Assembly (NCBI RefSeq): GCF_026242055.1
Contig: NZ_JAPJDL010000021.1
Location: 1 to 64,000 of the forward strand
Source of the DNA: Lentzea sp. NEAU-D7
Lineage (GTDB): Bacteria > Actinomycetota > Actinomycetes > Mycobacteriales > Pseudonocardiaceae
DNA length: 64,000 bases
Direction of reading: 5' to 3'
In this document: one piece after another, positions 26,824 to 35,271 of the stretch
Layout of the letters: every line of letters begins with the position of its first letter
How positions within the stretch are numbered: the first letter of the stretch is position 1
Translations under genes and position numbers: made by a program
Notes under the pieces: generated by a model
What the model was told of the DNA's origin: nothing
The model's database searches: none
The model's input: the letters and a program-made list of their open reading frames with translations, nothing else

Positions 26824-27612
26824 ATGACCGTCGACAAGGAAGCCGCCGAAAGACTGGCGCACTCGTTCGGCGCCGAGGCGGCGCGCTACGACCGCACCCG
26901 GCCGGCCTACCCGCAGGAGCTGATCGACAGGCTCGTCGCCGCGAGCCCAGGGCCTCGGGTGGTCGAGGTCGGGTGCGGCACCGGCGTCCTGTCGCGGCAG
27001 CTGCGCGCGGCCGGCATGGACGTGCTCGGCGTGGAGCACGACGAGCGGATGGCGGAGTTCGCGCGCGGCGCCGGAGTGACCGTCGAGGTGTCGAAGTTCG
27101 AAGCCTGGGACCCGGCTGGTCGCGAGTTCGACGCCGTCGTCGCCGGGCAGTCGTGGCACTGGGTCGACCAGGAGGCGGGTCCGGCGCACGCCGCTCGGGT
27201 GCTGCGGCCGGGCGGGGTCTTCGTGGCGCTGTGGCACGTGTACGGGACGCCGGAGCCGATCGCCGACGCCTTCGTCGCGGCGTACGAGAAGCTCGCGCCG
27301 CGGCCGCAGTACCGGATCGGCCATTCCTACGAGGAGGCGTTCGAGTCCTACCTGGCGGGCTCCGTGCGCACCGGCGAGGCGTTCGCCGCCACCGGCGCGT
27401 TCGCGCACGCCGAGCAGTGGCAGGCGGACTGGGAGCGGACCTTCACGACGGCCGGCTACCTCGACCTGATGCGCACCATGAGCCCGATGGCCCTGCTCAG
27501 CAGCGAGCAGGGCACCGCGCTCCTCGACGACGTCGGCGGCGCGATCGACGCGATCGGCGGCGAGTTCACGATGCGCTACAGCACGCTGGCCGTCGCCGTC
27601 ACGCGCACCTGA
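26824..27612 (+). CDS. Class I SAM-dependent methyltransferase
   Basis: A 262-residue methyltransferase (Methyltransf_11 type). The SAM-binding motif I is VVEVGCGTGVLSRQL at about residues 43-57, motif II acidic in GVEHDERM, and post-I DAVVAGQSWHWVD. It resembles the small-molecule methyltransferases common in actinobacteria. Its stop lies seven bases from that of the convergent helicase gene. Substrate is unknown. Confidence 0.88.
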   Translation: MTVDKEAAERLAHSFGAEAARYDRTRPAYPQELIDRLVAASPGPRVVEVGCGTGVLSRQLRAAGMDVLGVEHDERMAEFARGAGVTVEVSKFEAWDPAGREFDAVVAGQSWHWVDQEAGPAHAARVLRPGGVFVALWHVYGTPEPIADAFVAAYEKLAPRPQYRIGHSYEEAFESYLAGSVRTGEAFAATGAFAHAEQWQADWERTFTTAGYLDLMRTMSPMALLSSEQGTALLDDVGGAIDAIGGEFTMRYSTLAVAVTRT

Positions 27613-27619
27613 CTCAGCG

Positions 27620-29323
27620 CTACCAGGAACGCAGCGTCGCGATCCGCTCTTCGAGCTGTTCGATCGTGGCCATCGCCGTGGGCGGCCCGCCGCAGTACTC
27701 GCGCAGCTGGTTGTGGATCTTGCCGTGCGGCTTCTTCGTGCGGTGGTGGTGCATCGCGACGAGGGTGTTGAGCTCCTTGCGCAGCGACGTGAGGCGTTCC
27801 TGCACGCCCACGGGCCGTGCCTCGCGCACGGCGACCTCGGGCTTGGGCCGCTTGGCGGCCGACGCCATCTGCTCCTCCTGGCGCTGGAGCAGCAGGGTGC
27901 GCACCTGGTCCGGTGCGAGCAGACCCGGCAGACCGAGGTACTCCTGCTCCTCCTCGGAGCCGGCGTGGGTCGGGGCGCCGAACGACGAGCCGTCGTAGAT
28001 CACCTGATCGAGCTCGGCCGTGGTGCCCAGGGCCGTGAAGGCGCGTTCGTCCTCGCCGGGCTCGTCCTTGACCGCGTTGGCCGCGGCCATCAGCTCGTCG
28101 TCCCAGCCGTCCTTGTCGCGGTGGGGCTTGCCCAGGACGTGGTCGCGTTCGGCCTCCAGCTCGGACGCGAGCTGCAGCAGCACCGGTACCGAGGGCAGGA
28201 ACACGGTCGCCGTCTCGCCGGGCTTCCGGTTGCGCACGAAGCGCCCGATGGCCTGGGCGAAGAACAGCGGGGTCGACGACGACGTCGCGTACACGCCGAC
28301 GGCGAGCCGCGGCACGTCGACGCCCTCGGACACCATGCGGACGGCGATCATCCAGCGTTCGTTCGTCGCCGAGAACTCGGCGATCTTGCCGGACGCCTTC
28401 GGGTCGTCGGACAGGACGAGCGTGGGGATCTGGCCCGTGACGCGCTCCAGCACCTGCGCGTAGGCCTTCGCGACCGTCTGGTCGGTGGCGATCACCAGTC
28501 CGCCCGCGTCGGGCAGGCCGTTCTCCCGCTTCTGCGTCAGGCGCTGGTCGGCGGCGCGCAGCACGGACGCCATCCAGTCGCCGGCCGGGTCGAGCGCCGT
28601 GCGCCACGCCCGTGCGGTCTGCTCCTGTGTCAGCGGCTCGCCCAGGCGTGCCGTGTACTCCTCGCCCGCGCTGGTCCGCCACGACGCCTCACCCGAGTAC
28701 GCCAGGAACAGCACGGGCCGGACCACGCCGTCGCGCAGCGCGTCGGCGTACCCGTACGTGTGATCCGCCTTGGACGTCTTGAAGCCGCCGGAACCCTCTT
28801 CGTAAGTGACGAACGGGATCGGCGAGTCGTCGGAGCGGAACGGCGTGCCGGTGAGGCACAGGCGGCGCACCGCCGGCGTGAACGCCTCGCGGATCGCGTC
28901 ACCCCACGACTTGGCGTCACCGCCGTGGTGCACCTCGTCGAGCAGCACGAGCGTCTTGCGGTTCTCGGTGCGCACCCGGTGCAGCGTCGGATGAGCGGCG
29001 ACCTGTGCGTACGTGACGGCCACACCGTGGTAGTCGCGGGAGGTCATCGCGTTGGTGTTGCGGAAGTTCGAGTCGATGTGGATGCCCTGCTCGGCCGCCG
29101 CCTTCGCCCACTGGTGCTTGAGGTGCTCGGTGGGCGTGACGATCGTGACGGCCTCGATCGTCCTGTCGGCCAGCAACTCGGCGGCAACGCGGAGCCCGAA
29201 GGTCGTCTTGCCCGCACCCGGCGTCGCGACGGCGAGGAAGTCCTTGGGTTTGACGGCGAGGTACTTGGTCAGCGCGCGCCGCTGCCATGCCCGCAGCGGT
29301 CGCATTGCTGCTGTCGCTGTCAC
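27620..29323 (-). CDS. DEAD/DEAH-box superfamily II helicase
   Basis: A 567-residue helicase with motif I TPGAGKTTFGLRVA near the N-terminus, motif II DEVHH, motif III-like LTGTPFRSD and motif VI QAIGRFVRNRKPGE. The C-terminal 130 residues, rich in charged helices, lie beyond the helicase core. The frame is open to an ATG at 29341. The GTG at 29323 is preferred because GAGGAG lies nine bases before it, but the start is uncertain. It resembles the ResIII/UvrB-like helicases of actinobacteria; function in DNA or RNA metabolism cannot be told. There is no linked nuclease, so a restriction role is unsupported. Confidence 0.87.
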   Translation of the reverse strand: MTATAAMRPLRAWQRRALTKYLAVKPKDFLAVATPGAGKTTFGLRVAAELLADRTIEAVTIVTPTEHLKHQWAKAAAEQGIHIDSNFRNTNAMTSRDYHGVAVTYAQVAAHPTLHRVRTENRKTLVLLDEVHHGGDAKSWGDAIREAFTPAVRRLCLTGTPFRSDDSPIPFVTYEEGSGGFKTSKADHTYGYADALRDGVVRPVLFLAYSGEASWRTSAGEEYTARLGEPLTQEQTARAWRTALDPAGDWMASVLRAADQRLTQKRENGLPDAGGLVIATDQTVAKAYAQVLERVTGQIPTLVLSDDPKASGKIAEFSATNERWMIAVRMVSEGVDVPRLAVGVYATSSSTPLFFAQAIGRFVRNRKPGETATVFLPSVPVLLQLASELEAERDHVLGKPHRDKDGWDDELMAAANAVKDEPGEDERAFTALGTTAELDQVIYDGSSFGAPTHAGSEEEQEYLGLPGLLAPDQVRTLLLQRQEEQMASAAKRPKPEVAVREARPVGVQERLTSLRKELNTLVAMHHHRTKKPHGKIHNQLREYCGGPPTAMATIEQLEERIATLRSW

Positions 29324-29461
29324 AGACGTGTTTCTCCTCATTTATGCAGGTCAAACATGGCAATACCCTCAGGCAGACCGTGGCCGAGGGCACTGCGACT
29401 CTACCTGTTCCGGGCGTCGATGCCGCGAAACGTGGCGGTATGCACCATGCTTGTCACTGCG

Positions 29462-30547
29462 ATGGGTTCGCCTTCCGAGAACGACGCGCGCAGGTCCGGC
29501 CGCAAGGGGCCGCTGCGTCTACTCGCGCGCACGCTGTCGAAGGCATGGCAGGGCAACATCTTCTCAGAAGCCGCCGAAGCCGCGTTCTGGCAGACGCTGT
29601 CGTTCCCCCCGCTGCTGCTCGGCGTGCTCGGCTCGATGGGCTGGATCGGCACCTGGTTCGGCCCCGAGATCGTGCTCTCCGTCCAGGAGAAGATCATCGG
29701 GTTCACCCGGACGATCTTCAGCGCGGACGTCGTCAACGGCGTGATCCAGCCGACCGTCGCGGAGATCCTGTCGACCGGCAAGGGCGAGATCGTCTCCATC
29801 GGTTTCCTGATCTCGCTGTGGGCGGGGTCGTCGGCCATGTCGTCGTTCGTCGACGCGATCACGGTCGCCCACGGCCAGTACGGCGTGCGCAACGAGGTGT
29901 GGCAACGGTTCTTCGCGCTGCTGCTCTACCTGGTGTCGCTGGTGGCGCTGGTGGTCGGCCTGCCGGTGCTCGCGCTGGGCCCGGACATCCTGCCGGAGCT
30001 GTTCCCGGCGTCCTGGCAGCCGTACATCACGACGTGGGTCGGCCGGTTCTACTACCCCGGCGTGGCGCTGCTGCTGGTGCTCTCGCTGTCGCTGCTCTAC
30101 AAGGTCGCGCTGCCGCGCAGGCTGCCGTACCACCGCGTGCTGCCCGGCGCGATCCTCGCCATGGCGTTCTTCATCCTGTCGTCCATCGGCCTGCGCCTGT
30201 ACATCCAGTGGATCACCACCACCGGCTACACCTACGGCGCGCTGGCGACGCCGATCGCGTTCCTGCTGTTCGTGTTCTTCATCGGCCTGGCGATCACGAT
30301 CGGCGCGTACTTCAACAGCGCCGTGCAGGACATGTGGCCGGCCCGCATGACCCGCCGCCAGCGCCGCCGCTGGCGCAGGCTCGAGATGGAGCGCGCGGCG
30401 TCCCGCATCCGCGAGGAGACCGCCGCGCCCCAGCAGGAGAACGGCGCGGAGTACTCGGCGCCCTCCCCCGCCGACACGCAGCTCACGACTCCGCTGGAGA
30501 TCCAGGAGCAGCGGTCGCACTCGGAGGAAGAGAAGCAGCGCGGCTAG
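29462..30547 (+). CDS. YihY/virulence factor BrkB family membrane protein
   Basis: A 361-residue protein with about six transmembrane helices in the YihY pattern (EAAEAAFWQTLSFPPLLLGV at the first, later YGALATPIAFLLFVFFIG and IGAYFNSAVQ). A charged cytoplasmic tail of about 70 residues (MTRRQRRRWRRLEME...) ends the protein. It is equivalent to Rv2707. Alternative ATGs at 29420 and 29447 are in frame and no start has a good ribosome binding site, so the N-terminus is uncertain. The function of the family is not established. Its stop overlaps that of the convergent SUKH gene. Confidence 0.87.
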   Translation: MGSPSENDARRSGRKGPLRLLARTLSKAWQGNIFSEAAEAAFWQTLSFPPLLLGVLGSMGWIGTWFGPEIVLSVQEKIIGFTRTIFSADVVNGVIQPTVAEILSTGKGEIVSIGFLISLWAGSSAMSSFVDAITVAHGQYGVRNEVWQRFFALLLYLVSLVALVVGLPVLALGPDILPELFPASWQPYITTWVGRFYYPGVALLLVLSLSLLYKVALPRRLPYHRVLPGAILAMAFFILSSIGLRLYIQWITTTGYTYGALATPIAFLLFVFFIGLAITIGAYFNSAVQDMWPARMTRRQRRRWRRLEMERAASRIREETAAPQQENGAEYSAPSPADTQLTTPLEIQEQRSHSEEEKQRG

Positions 30548-31065
30548 TCGGCCGTCACCTCGTAGTCCTCACCAGGGAAGTCCTCGGTGAGAACCGGGCA
30601 CACGATCTCCCTGCGCAGGATCCCGGAGAGGAAGCTCAGCATCGTTCCCTCGTACGTCCACCACTCGTGGACGGTCGTGACCACCACCGGCCACTCGTCC
30701 GGCTCGCCGTTCGTGAGCCAGCAGAGGAAGTCGTTGTTGTCGGTGACGCCCCAGGGGAGCAGGCCGCCGGACTCGGGGTACAGCGGATGCGGCACCGCGT
30801 CGGGGAGGTCCGCCCGCAGCGCCCGCCAGTAGCCGAGCGTCCGTTCCGCGAACTCCCGCAGGTCGGACTCGTCGTCCTTCTCGCTCACGACGTGGAAGAC
30901 GCCCATGAAGCCGTCGATGGACAAGGCCGGGTAGTTCTCGGCCAGCACCCTGTAGTCGGCCGGCAGCGCGGTGCCGAGCCGGGACTCGACCGCCGGCCAG
31001 TCCACCGCGGGCGCGGGCGTCCCGACGTCCCCCAGCACGGCGCGCCAAGAGGCAAGAAGATCCAC
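30544..31065 (-). CDS. SMI1/KNR4 (SUKH) family protein
   Basis: A 173-residue soluble protein with the SUKH fold: VESRLGTALPADYRVLAENYPAL near the start is the diagnostic helix and loop (glutamate-rich helix, then LP.DY). It is followed by GVFHVVSEKD and the LLPWGVTDNNDFLCWLT strand pair. The GTG at 31065 is chosen for the GGGGGAG site five bases upstream. SUKH proteins are frequent immunity proteins for polymorphic toxins, but here no toxin or transport gene is next to it. It has no mycobacterial counterpart at this site. Confidence 0.82.
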   Translation of the reverse strand: MDLLASWRAVLGDVGTPAPAVDWPAVESRLGTALPADYRVLAENYPALSIDGFMGVFHVVSEKDDESDLREFAERTLGYWRALRADLPDAVPHPLYPESGGLLPWGVTDNNDFLCWLTNGEPDEWPVVVTTVHEWWTYEGTMLSFLSGILRREIVCPVLTEDFPGEDYEVTAD

Positions 31066-31096
31066 GTCACTCCCCCACACCGGTTCGAGACAGCAA

Positions 31097-31132
31097 CGCC
31101 CGCCGCCTCGAGTCGTCTCGAGGCGGCGGGCG
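31097..31132. terminator. Strong hairpin between DUF3039 and SUKH genes
   Basis: Perfect 16-bp arms (31097-31112 and 31117-31132) beginning CGCCCGCCGCCTCGAG, with a four-base loop TCGT. It lies just downstream of the DUF3039 stop on the minus strand and is the likely terminator of that gene. Confidence 0.8.
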
Positions 31133-31153
31133 CCGGAAGGCTTCTGGGGGCGA

Positions 31154-31405
31154 CTAGTCGCCGTCGCCGCCGGGCGGGAGGTTCTCGTAGATCTTCTTGC
31201 AGTCCGGGCACACCGGCGAACCGGGCTTCGGCGACCGCGTGACCGGGAAGACCTCTCCGCAGAGCGCGACCACATGCGTACCCATCACGGCGCTCTCGGC
31301 GATCTTCGCCTTGCGCACGTAGTGGAACATCTTCGGCGTGTCGTCCGAGGACTGGTCGGTCTCATCCGGCCGTACGTCGACCTCGGGAAGAGTCTGGGTG
31401 CTCAC
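31154..31405 (-). CDS. DUF3039 small zinc-binding-like protein
   Basis: An 83-residue protein with an acidic N-terminus and a core that reads MFHYVRKAKIAESAVMGTHVVALCGEVF, followed by CPDCKKIYENLP. The pattern H-x(19)-C-x(17)-CxxC suggests one zinc site. It matches mycobacterial Rv2708c in size and position, between YihY and the DUF3099/sigB segment. The GTG at 31405 is chosen to fit family length. It is divergent from psuG across 31 bases, so their promoters overlap. Function unknown. Confidence 0.88.
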   Translation of the reverse strand: MSTQTLPEVDVRPDETDQSSDDTPKMFHYVRKAKIAESAVMGTHVVALCGEVFPVTRSPKPGSPVCPDCKKIYENLPPGGDGD

Positions 31406-31436
31406 CCGCCCAGGGTACCTGGGATGATGTCCCCTC

Positions 31437-32327
31437 GTGACCACGCTGCACATCGCCGATGAAGTTGCCGCCGCCCTCGCCGAGAACCGGCCGGTCGTCG
31501 CGCTCGAGAGCACGATCCTGTCCCACGGCCTGCCCGCGCCGCGCAATCTGGCCGTCGCCGCACGCCTGGAGAAGGTGGTGCGGGAGGCAGGCGCCGTCCC
31601 CGCGACGATCGCGGTGCTCGATGGCGTCCCGCACATCGGCCTGACCTCCGCCGAGCTCGACCGCGTCTGCAACCAGGGCGACCTGGTGAAGCTCTCGCTG
31701 CGCGACCTGGGGCCCGCCTACGCGCTGGGCCGCAGCGGCGCGACGACCGTCGCCTCGACCACGGCCCTCGCCCACCAGGCGGGCATCCGCGTCTTCGCGA
31801 CCGGTGGCCTCGGCGGCGTGCACCGGGGCGCGCGCGAGACGTGGGACGTGTCCGCCGACCTCGACGTGGTGGCGACGACGCCGGTGCTCATCGTCTGCTC
31901 GGGCGTGAAGTCGATCCTGGACATGGGCGCGACCCTGGAGGTCCTGGAGACACGTTCGGTGCCGGTCGTCGGCTACCAGACGTCCCGCTTCCCGGCCTTC
32001 TACCGCCGCGAGTCGGAGTTCGACGTCCCGTGGCGCGTCGAGACGGCCCGGGAGGCCGCCGCCGTCTTCGCCGCGGGAGGCCGCGGCATGCTGCTCGCCA
32101 ACCCGATCCCCGCCGCGTTCGAGATGGACTCCGCCCTGCACGACCGCCTGCTCGCCGAAGGCCTGCAGAAGCTCGTCGACGCCGACGTGCGCGGCAAGGA
32201 CGTCACCCCCGTTCTGCTGGAGCACTTCCACACCGCGAGCGAGGGCGTGAGCCTCGACGCCAACGAGGAACTGGTCGTCAACAACGCCTCTGTGGCCGCC
32301 GCCGTCGCCGTCGAGCTGTTCCAGTGA
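31437..32327 (+). CDS. psuG: Pseudouridine-5'-phosphate glycosidase
   Basis: A 296-residue enzyme that reversibly cleaves the C-C glycosidic bond of pseudouridine 5'-phosphate to uracil and ribose 5-phosphate. The family signature ALESTILSHGLPAPRN lies at residues 22-37, and GGLGGVHRGA, SVPVVGYQTSRFPAFY and GRGMLLANPIP follow in the expected order. It uses a GTG start and overlaps the kinase gene by four bases (GTGA). Together they form the pseudouridine catabolic pair. Confidence 0.95.
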   Translation: MTTLHIADEVAAALAENRPVVALESTILSHGLPAPRNLAVAARLEKVVREAGAVPATIAVLDGVPHIGLTSAELDRVCNQGDLVKLSLRDLGPAYALGRSGATTVASTTALAHQAGIRVFATGGLGGVHRGARETWDVSADLDVVATTPVLIVCSGVKSILDMGATLEVLETRSVPVVGYQTSRFPAFYRRESEFDVPWRVETAREAAAVFAAGGRGMLLANPIPAAFEMDSALHDRLLAEGLQKLVDADVRGKDVTPVLLEHFHTASEGVSLDANEELVVNNASVAAAVAVELFQ

Positions 32328-33202
32328 GGCCGGTGGTCGTGGTCGGCGACGCGGGCCTCGACGTGGTGGCCCGCCACGCCGGCCCCATCGCCCACGGCGG
32401 CGACGTCCGCGCCAAGGTCACCATCGAACCGGGCGGGGCGGGCGCCAACACCGCGGTGTGGCTCGCGGCCTGCGGCGCCTCGCCGGTCCTGGTGGCCCGT
32501 GTCGGCGCCGACTCGGCGGGCCGCCAGGTGCACTCCGAACTGACCACGGCGGGTGTCCAGTGCGCCTTCGCGGTCGACCAGGAGCTCGCCACCTGCTGCG
32601 TGGTCGTCCTCGTCGACGAGGACGGCCAGCGCTCGATGCTCCCCGACCGCGGCGCGAACGCCCGCTTCTCCCCCGAGGACCTCGCACCGGGCCTGCTCGC
32701 CGAGCCCGACGGCCACCTGCACCTGTCCGGCTACGTGCTGCTCGACGCCACCTCACGCCCCGCAGGCCTGGCCGTGCTCGACGCGGCCCGCGCCGCGGGC
32801 TGGACGACGTCCGTGGACCCCCAGGCAGCCGTCCTGATCCACTCGGCCGAGGCATTCCTGGCGGACGTGCGCGGTGTCGACTTCCTGCTCCCCAACGCCG
32901 ACGAGCTCCTCGCCCTCACCGGCTCCTCGGAACCTTCGTCGGCGAAGTCGCTGCTCTCCCACGTCGGCACCGTGGTGGTGACCTCGGGTCCGGATGGCGC
33001 GACGTGGGTCGACGCCGACGAGCTGATCTCAGTTCCCGCTGAAGTCACCGAGTGCATCGACTCGACGGGAGCGGGCGACGCCTTCGACGCGGGTTTCCTC
33101 GCCGCCTGGCTGTCCGGCGCATCGAAGCGCGACGCCCTCCTCGGCGGCGTCCGCGCGGGCTCTCGCGCGGTCAGCGTCGTCGGAGCCCAAGCACCCCGCT
33201 GA
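32324..33202 (+). CDS. psuK: PfkB-family carbohydrate kinase, probable pseudouridine kinase
   Basis: A 292-residue ribokinase-like sugar/nucleoside kinase. The N-terminal substrate loop is EPGGAGANTAVW, and the C-terminal ATP/anion-hole signature is DSTGAGDAFDAGFLAAW with the catalytic aspartate. Its GTG overlaps the psuG stop (GTGA), which strongly suggests that it phosphorylates pseudouridine to the substrate of PsuG. Family alone would allow other sugars or nucleosides. No nucleoside transporter is next to it. An AT-rich palindromic repeat follows 75 bases after its stop. Confidence 0.88.
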   Translation: MRPVVVVGDAGLDVVARHAGPIAHGGDVRAKVTIEPGGAGANTAVWLAACGASPVLVARVGADSAGRQVHSELTTAGVQCAFAVDQELATCCVVVLVDEDGQRSMLPDRGANARFSPEDLAPGLLAEPDGHLHLSGYVLLDATSRPAGLAVLDAARAAGWTTSVDPQAAVLIHSAEAFLADVRGVDFLLPNADELLALTGSSEPSSAKSLLSHVGTVVVTSGPDGATWVDADELISVPAEVTECIDSTGAGDAFDAGFLAAWLSGASKRDALLGGVRAGSRAVSVVGAQAPR

Positions 33203-33276
33203 CTCCTGGCTCCACCGGCATGTCGGCTGCCGGCTGGTATACCGGTCGCCTCGACCTGCGGTTTTGCGTTACCGGA

Positions 33277-33320
33277 TGCAAAAAACGTTTGCGGACGACG
33301 ACAAACGACTCATTGCAAAG
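33277..33320. repeat. AT-rich palindrome-like repeat, copy 2
   Basis: A 44-bp element between the convergent psuK and DUF3099 genes. The left half contains AAAAAACGTTTGCGGACG and the right half GACTCATTGCAAAG. The ends TGCAA/TTGCA are complementary, but the middle of the two arms is not. The left half equals that of the copy at 53750; the right half matches the copies at 53652 and 53750 with one change. Confidence 0.8.
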
Positions 33321-33368
33321 GGCTGGACGGCGGCGATCCGCTGGCCGGGCAGAGCGGATGCGGGACGG

Positions 33369-33683
33369 TCAGCCGTCGATGACGGTGGTGCTCTTCGGGG
33401 CGATGGCGCGGCGCTCGACCTCGTAGCGGTTGGCCTTCTCGGCCTTGCGCGGCGGCCGGTCGTTCGCGATCAGCACGGCCATCCAGGGCAGCGGCACGGA
33501 CAGCACGATGAAGAACAGGGCCAGCCACCAGATGTGGGCGAACAGCGCCGCGAGGATGAGGCACGGGAACCGCAGGCTCATCATGATCGCGTACTTCCGG
33601 CGCCGGGCCGCGTGCTGCTGTTCGTAGGACGGAGCGGCCTCGGTGATCAACACCGCGGTGTCGTTCCGGTCGGGACTGCTCAC
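33369..33683 (-). CDS. DUF3099 membrane protein
   Basis: A 104-residue small membrane protein with two closely spaced transmembrane segments (about residues 34-52 and 56-75) and charged cytoplasmic ends. It belongs to the DUF3099 family and matches Rv2709, two genes before sigB in mycobacteria. The GTG at 33683 is selected because GAGGTGG lies nine bases upstream. It is divergent from the PucR-family gene. No function is known. Confidence 0.87.
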   Translation of the reverse strand: MSSPDRNDTAVLITEAAPSYEQQHAARRRKYAIMMSLRFPCLILAALFAHIWWLALFFIVLSVPLPWMAVLIANDRPPRKAEKANRYEVERRAIAPKSTTVIDG

Positions 33684-33776
33684 GACACCACCTCGTCCAA
33701 CTCCATCGGCTACGCCTTCCATAGTCCCACGTCCGAGTGACGCCGGGGACGGCCGGTCGGCGGTTAACATCCGCGG

Positions 33777-35261
33777 GTGGTCGCCCTTGATCGCCTCGTG
33801 GACGTGCTCGGCAGCCTGGGCACGCACCTGGCCTGCGCGCCGAGAGGGCGCGACGCCGAGCTCCGCGGGGTCGCGCTGCACGATCCGGCGGAGAACACAC
33901 CGGCGACCGCGGGCGACGTGCTGCTCGGGCTCGGTACGCCGTCGGTCGCGGCGGCGGCGCGGCTCGTGTCCTCCACAGTGGCGTCCGCGGTGGTCCTGCA
34001 CGGCAGGCCGCCGCTCGACGAACGGGTGGTCGCCGCGGCCAAGAAGTCCGGTGCGGCCGTGCTGCTCGTGGATCCGTCCGTGCCGTGGAGCCAGCTGGCG
34101 AACGTCACGCAGACGCTGGTCAACGGCGGTACGCGGACCGGGGACCTGTTCGGGCTGGCCGACGTGATCGCGGGCGTGGTGGGCGGGCCGGTGACGATCG
34201 AGGACCAGCAGTCCCGCGTGCTCGCGTACTCCTACCGCCAGGAGGACGTCGACCCCGTGCGCGTGCAGACGATCCTCGGGCGGCGGGTGCCGGAGGAGGC
34301 CCGGCGGGCGCTCGACGAGTTCGGGGTGTTCACGCACCTCGCGTCTTCGGACGAGCCGATCTTCGTGCCCAAGCTGACCCCGCAACTGGGCAACCGGCTC
34401 GTCGCCGCGGTGCGGGCGGGCCGTGAGCTGCTCGGGTCCGTGTGGGTCGAGGTGACGGGGCCGGTGGACGCCGCCCGGAGCGCCGCGTTGGTCGACGGTG
34501 CGCGCACGGCGGCGTTGCACCTGTTGCGGTCGCGCGCGTCGACGGACCTCGAACGCCAGGCCGAGGCCGATCTGGTGATCAGGCTGCTCGACCAGCCCGA
34601 GTCCGCCGACGTCGCGCGCCTCGGGCTGCCGTCCGCGGACCTGCGGGTGATCGCGGTGCAGGCCCACGCGGGCGAGGGCGAGCACGGTGCGGCGGTGCTC
34701 GCGTTCCAGCGGGCGACCGCCGGTTTCGGCTGGTCGCGGCCTGGGCGCAGCGCACTGTTCGGCAACGTCCTCTACACCGTCATCCCGGCCGCCGACGACG
34801 CCGTCGCGTGGGTGCGCTCGCTGGTGCGCGAGCTGCCCGCGGAGGCGACGGTGCTGGCGGGCATCGGAGGGCCGGCCGAGGCGGCGCAGCTGCCGACGTC
34901 GCGGCAGGAGGCGGATGAATGCCTCGCGCTCTCCACCGGTGTACCGGTTGTGTACGACGACGCGTGGGCGCAGGTCCTGCTGCACCGGCTGGCCGCTGTC
35001 GCCGAGGCCGGACGCCTGCCGACCCGCGGACCGATCTCCGACATCCTGCGGCACGACGCCGAGCACGGGACGCAGTACGCGACGACGTTGAAGTCCTGGC
35101 TGACGGCTCAGGGGGACGTGCGCGCGGCGGCCAGGGAGCTGAACGTGCACCCGAACACGTTGCGGTACCGCATGCAGAAGATGGCCGAGGTGACGCCGCT
35201 CCCCCTCGACGATCCCGACCAGCGGCTCGCGATGGCCATCGCCCTCCGGATCACGCGCTGA
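33777..35261 (+). CDS. PucR-family transcriptional regulator
   Basis: A 494-residue regulator. The C-terminal HTH_30 domain reads KSWLTAQGDVRAAARELNVHPNTLRYRMQ, as in the PucR/CdaR group. The middle (about 120-330) has GAF-like and GGDEF-like segments, and the N-terminal 100 residues resemble the PucR N-domain. It starts with GTG. It is followed after 10 bases by a methyltransferase gene transcribed in the same direction. Neighbouring genes do not reveal the effector; some family members sense purine breakdown products or sugar acids. Confidence 0.88.
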   Translation: MVALDRLVDVLGSLGTHLACAPRGRDAELRGVALHDPAENTPATAGDVLLGLGTPSVAAAARLVSSTVASAVVLHGRPPLDERVVAAAKKSGAAVLLVDPSVPWSQLANVTQTLVNGGTRTGDLFGLADVIAGVVGGPVTIEDQQSRVLAYSYRQEDVDPVRVQTILGRRVPEEARRALDEFGVFTHLASSDEPIFVPKLTPQLGNRLVAAVRAGRELLGSVWVEVTGPVDAARSAALVDGARTAALHLLRSRASTDLERQAEADLVIRLLDQPESADVARLGLPSADLRVIAVQAHAGEGEHGAAVLAFQRATAGFGWSRPGRSALFGNVLYTVIPAADDAVAWVRSLVRELPAEATVLAGIGGPAEAAQLPTSRQEADECLALSTGVPVVYDDAWAQVLLHRLAAVAEAGRLPTRGPISDILRHDAEHGTQYATTLKSWLTAQGDVRAAARELNVHPNTLRYRMQKMAEVTPLPLDDPDQRLAMAIALRITR

Positions 35262-35271
35262 GTCCTGGGGC

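Noticed and set aside
27620..29323. Restriction or defence helicase
   Set aside because: No nuclease, methyltransferase of the restriction type or other defence gene is linked; only a helicase core is visible.
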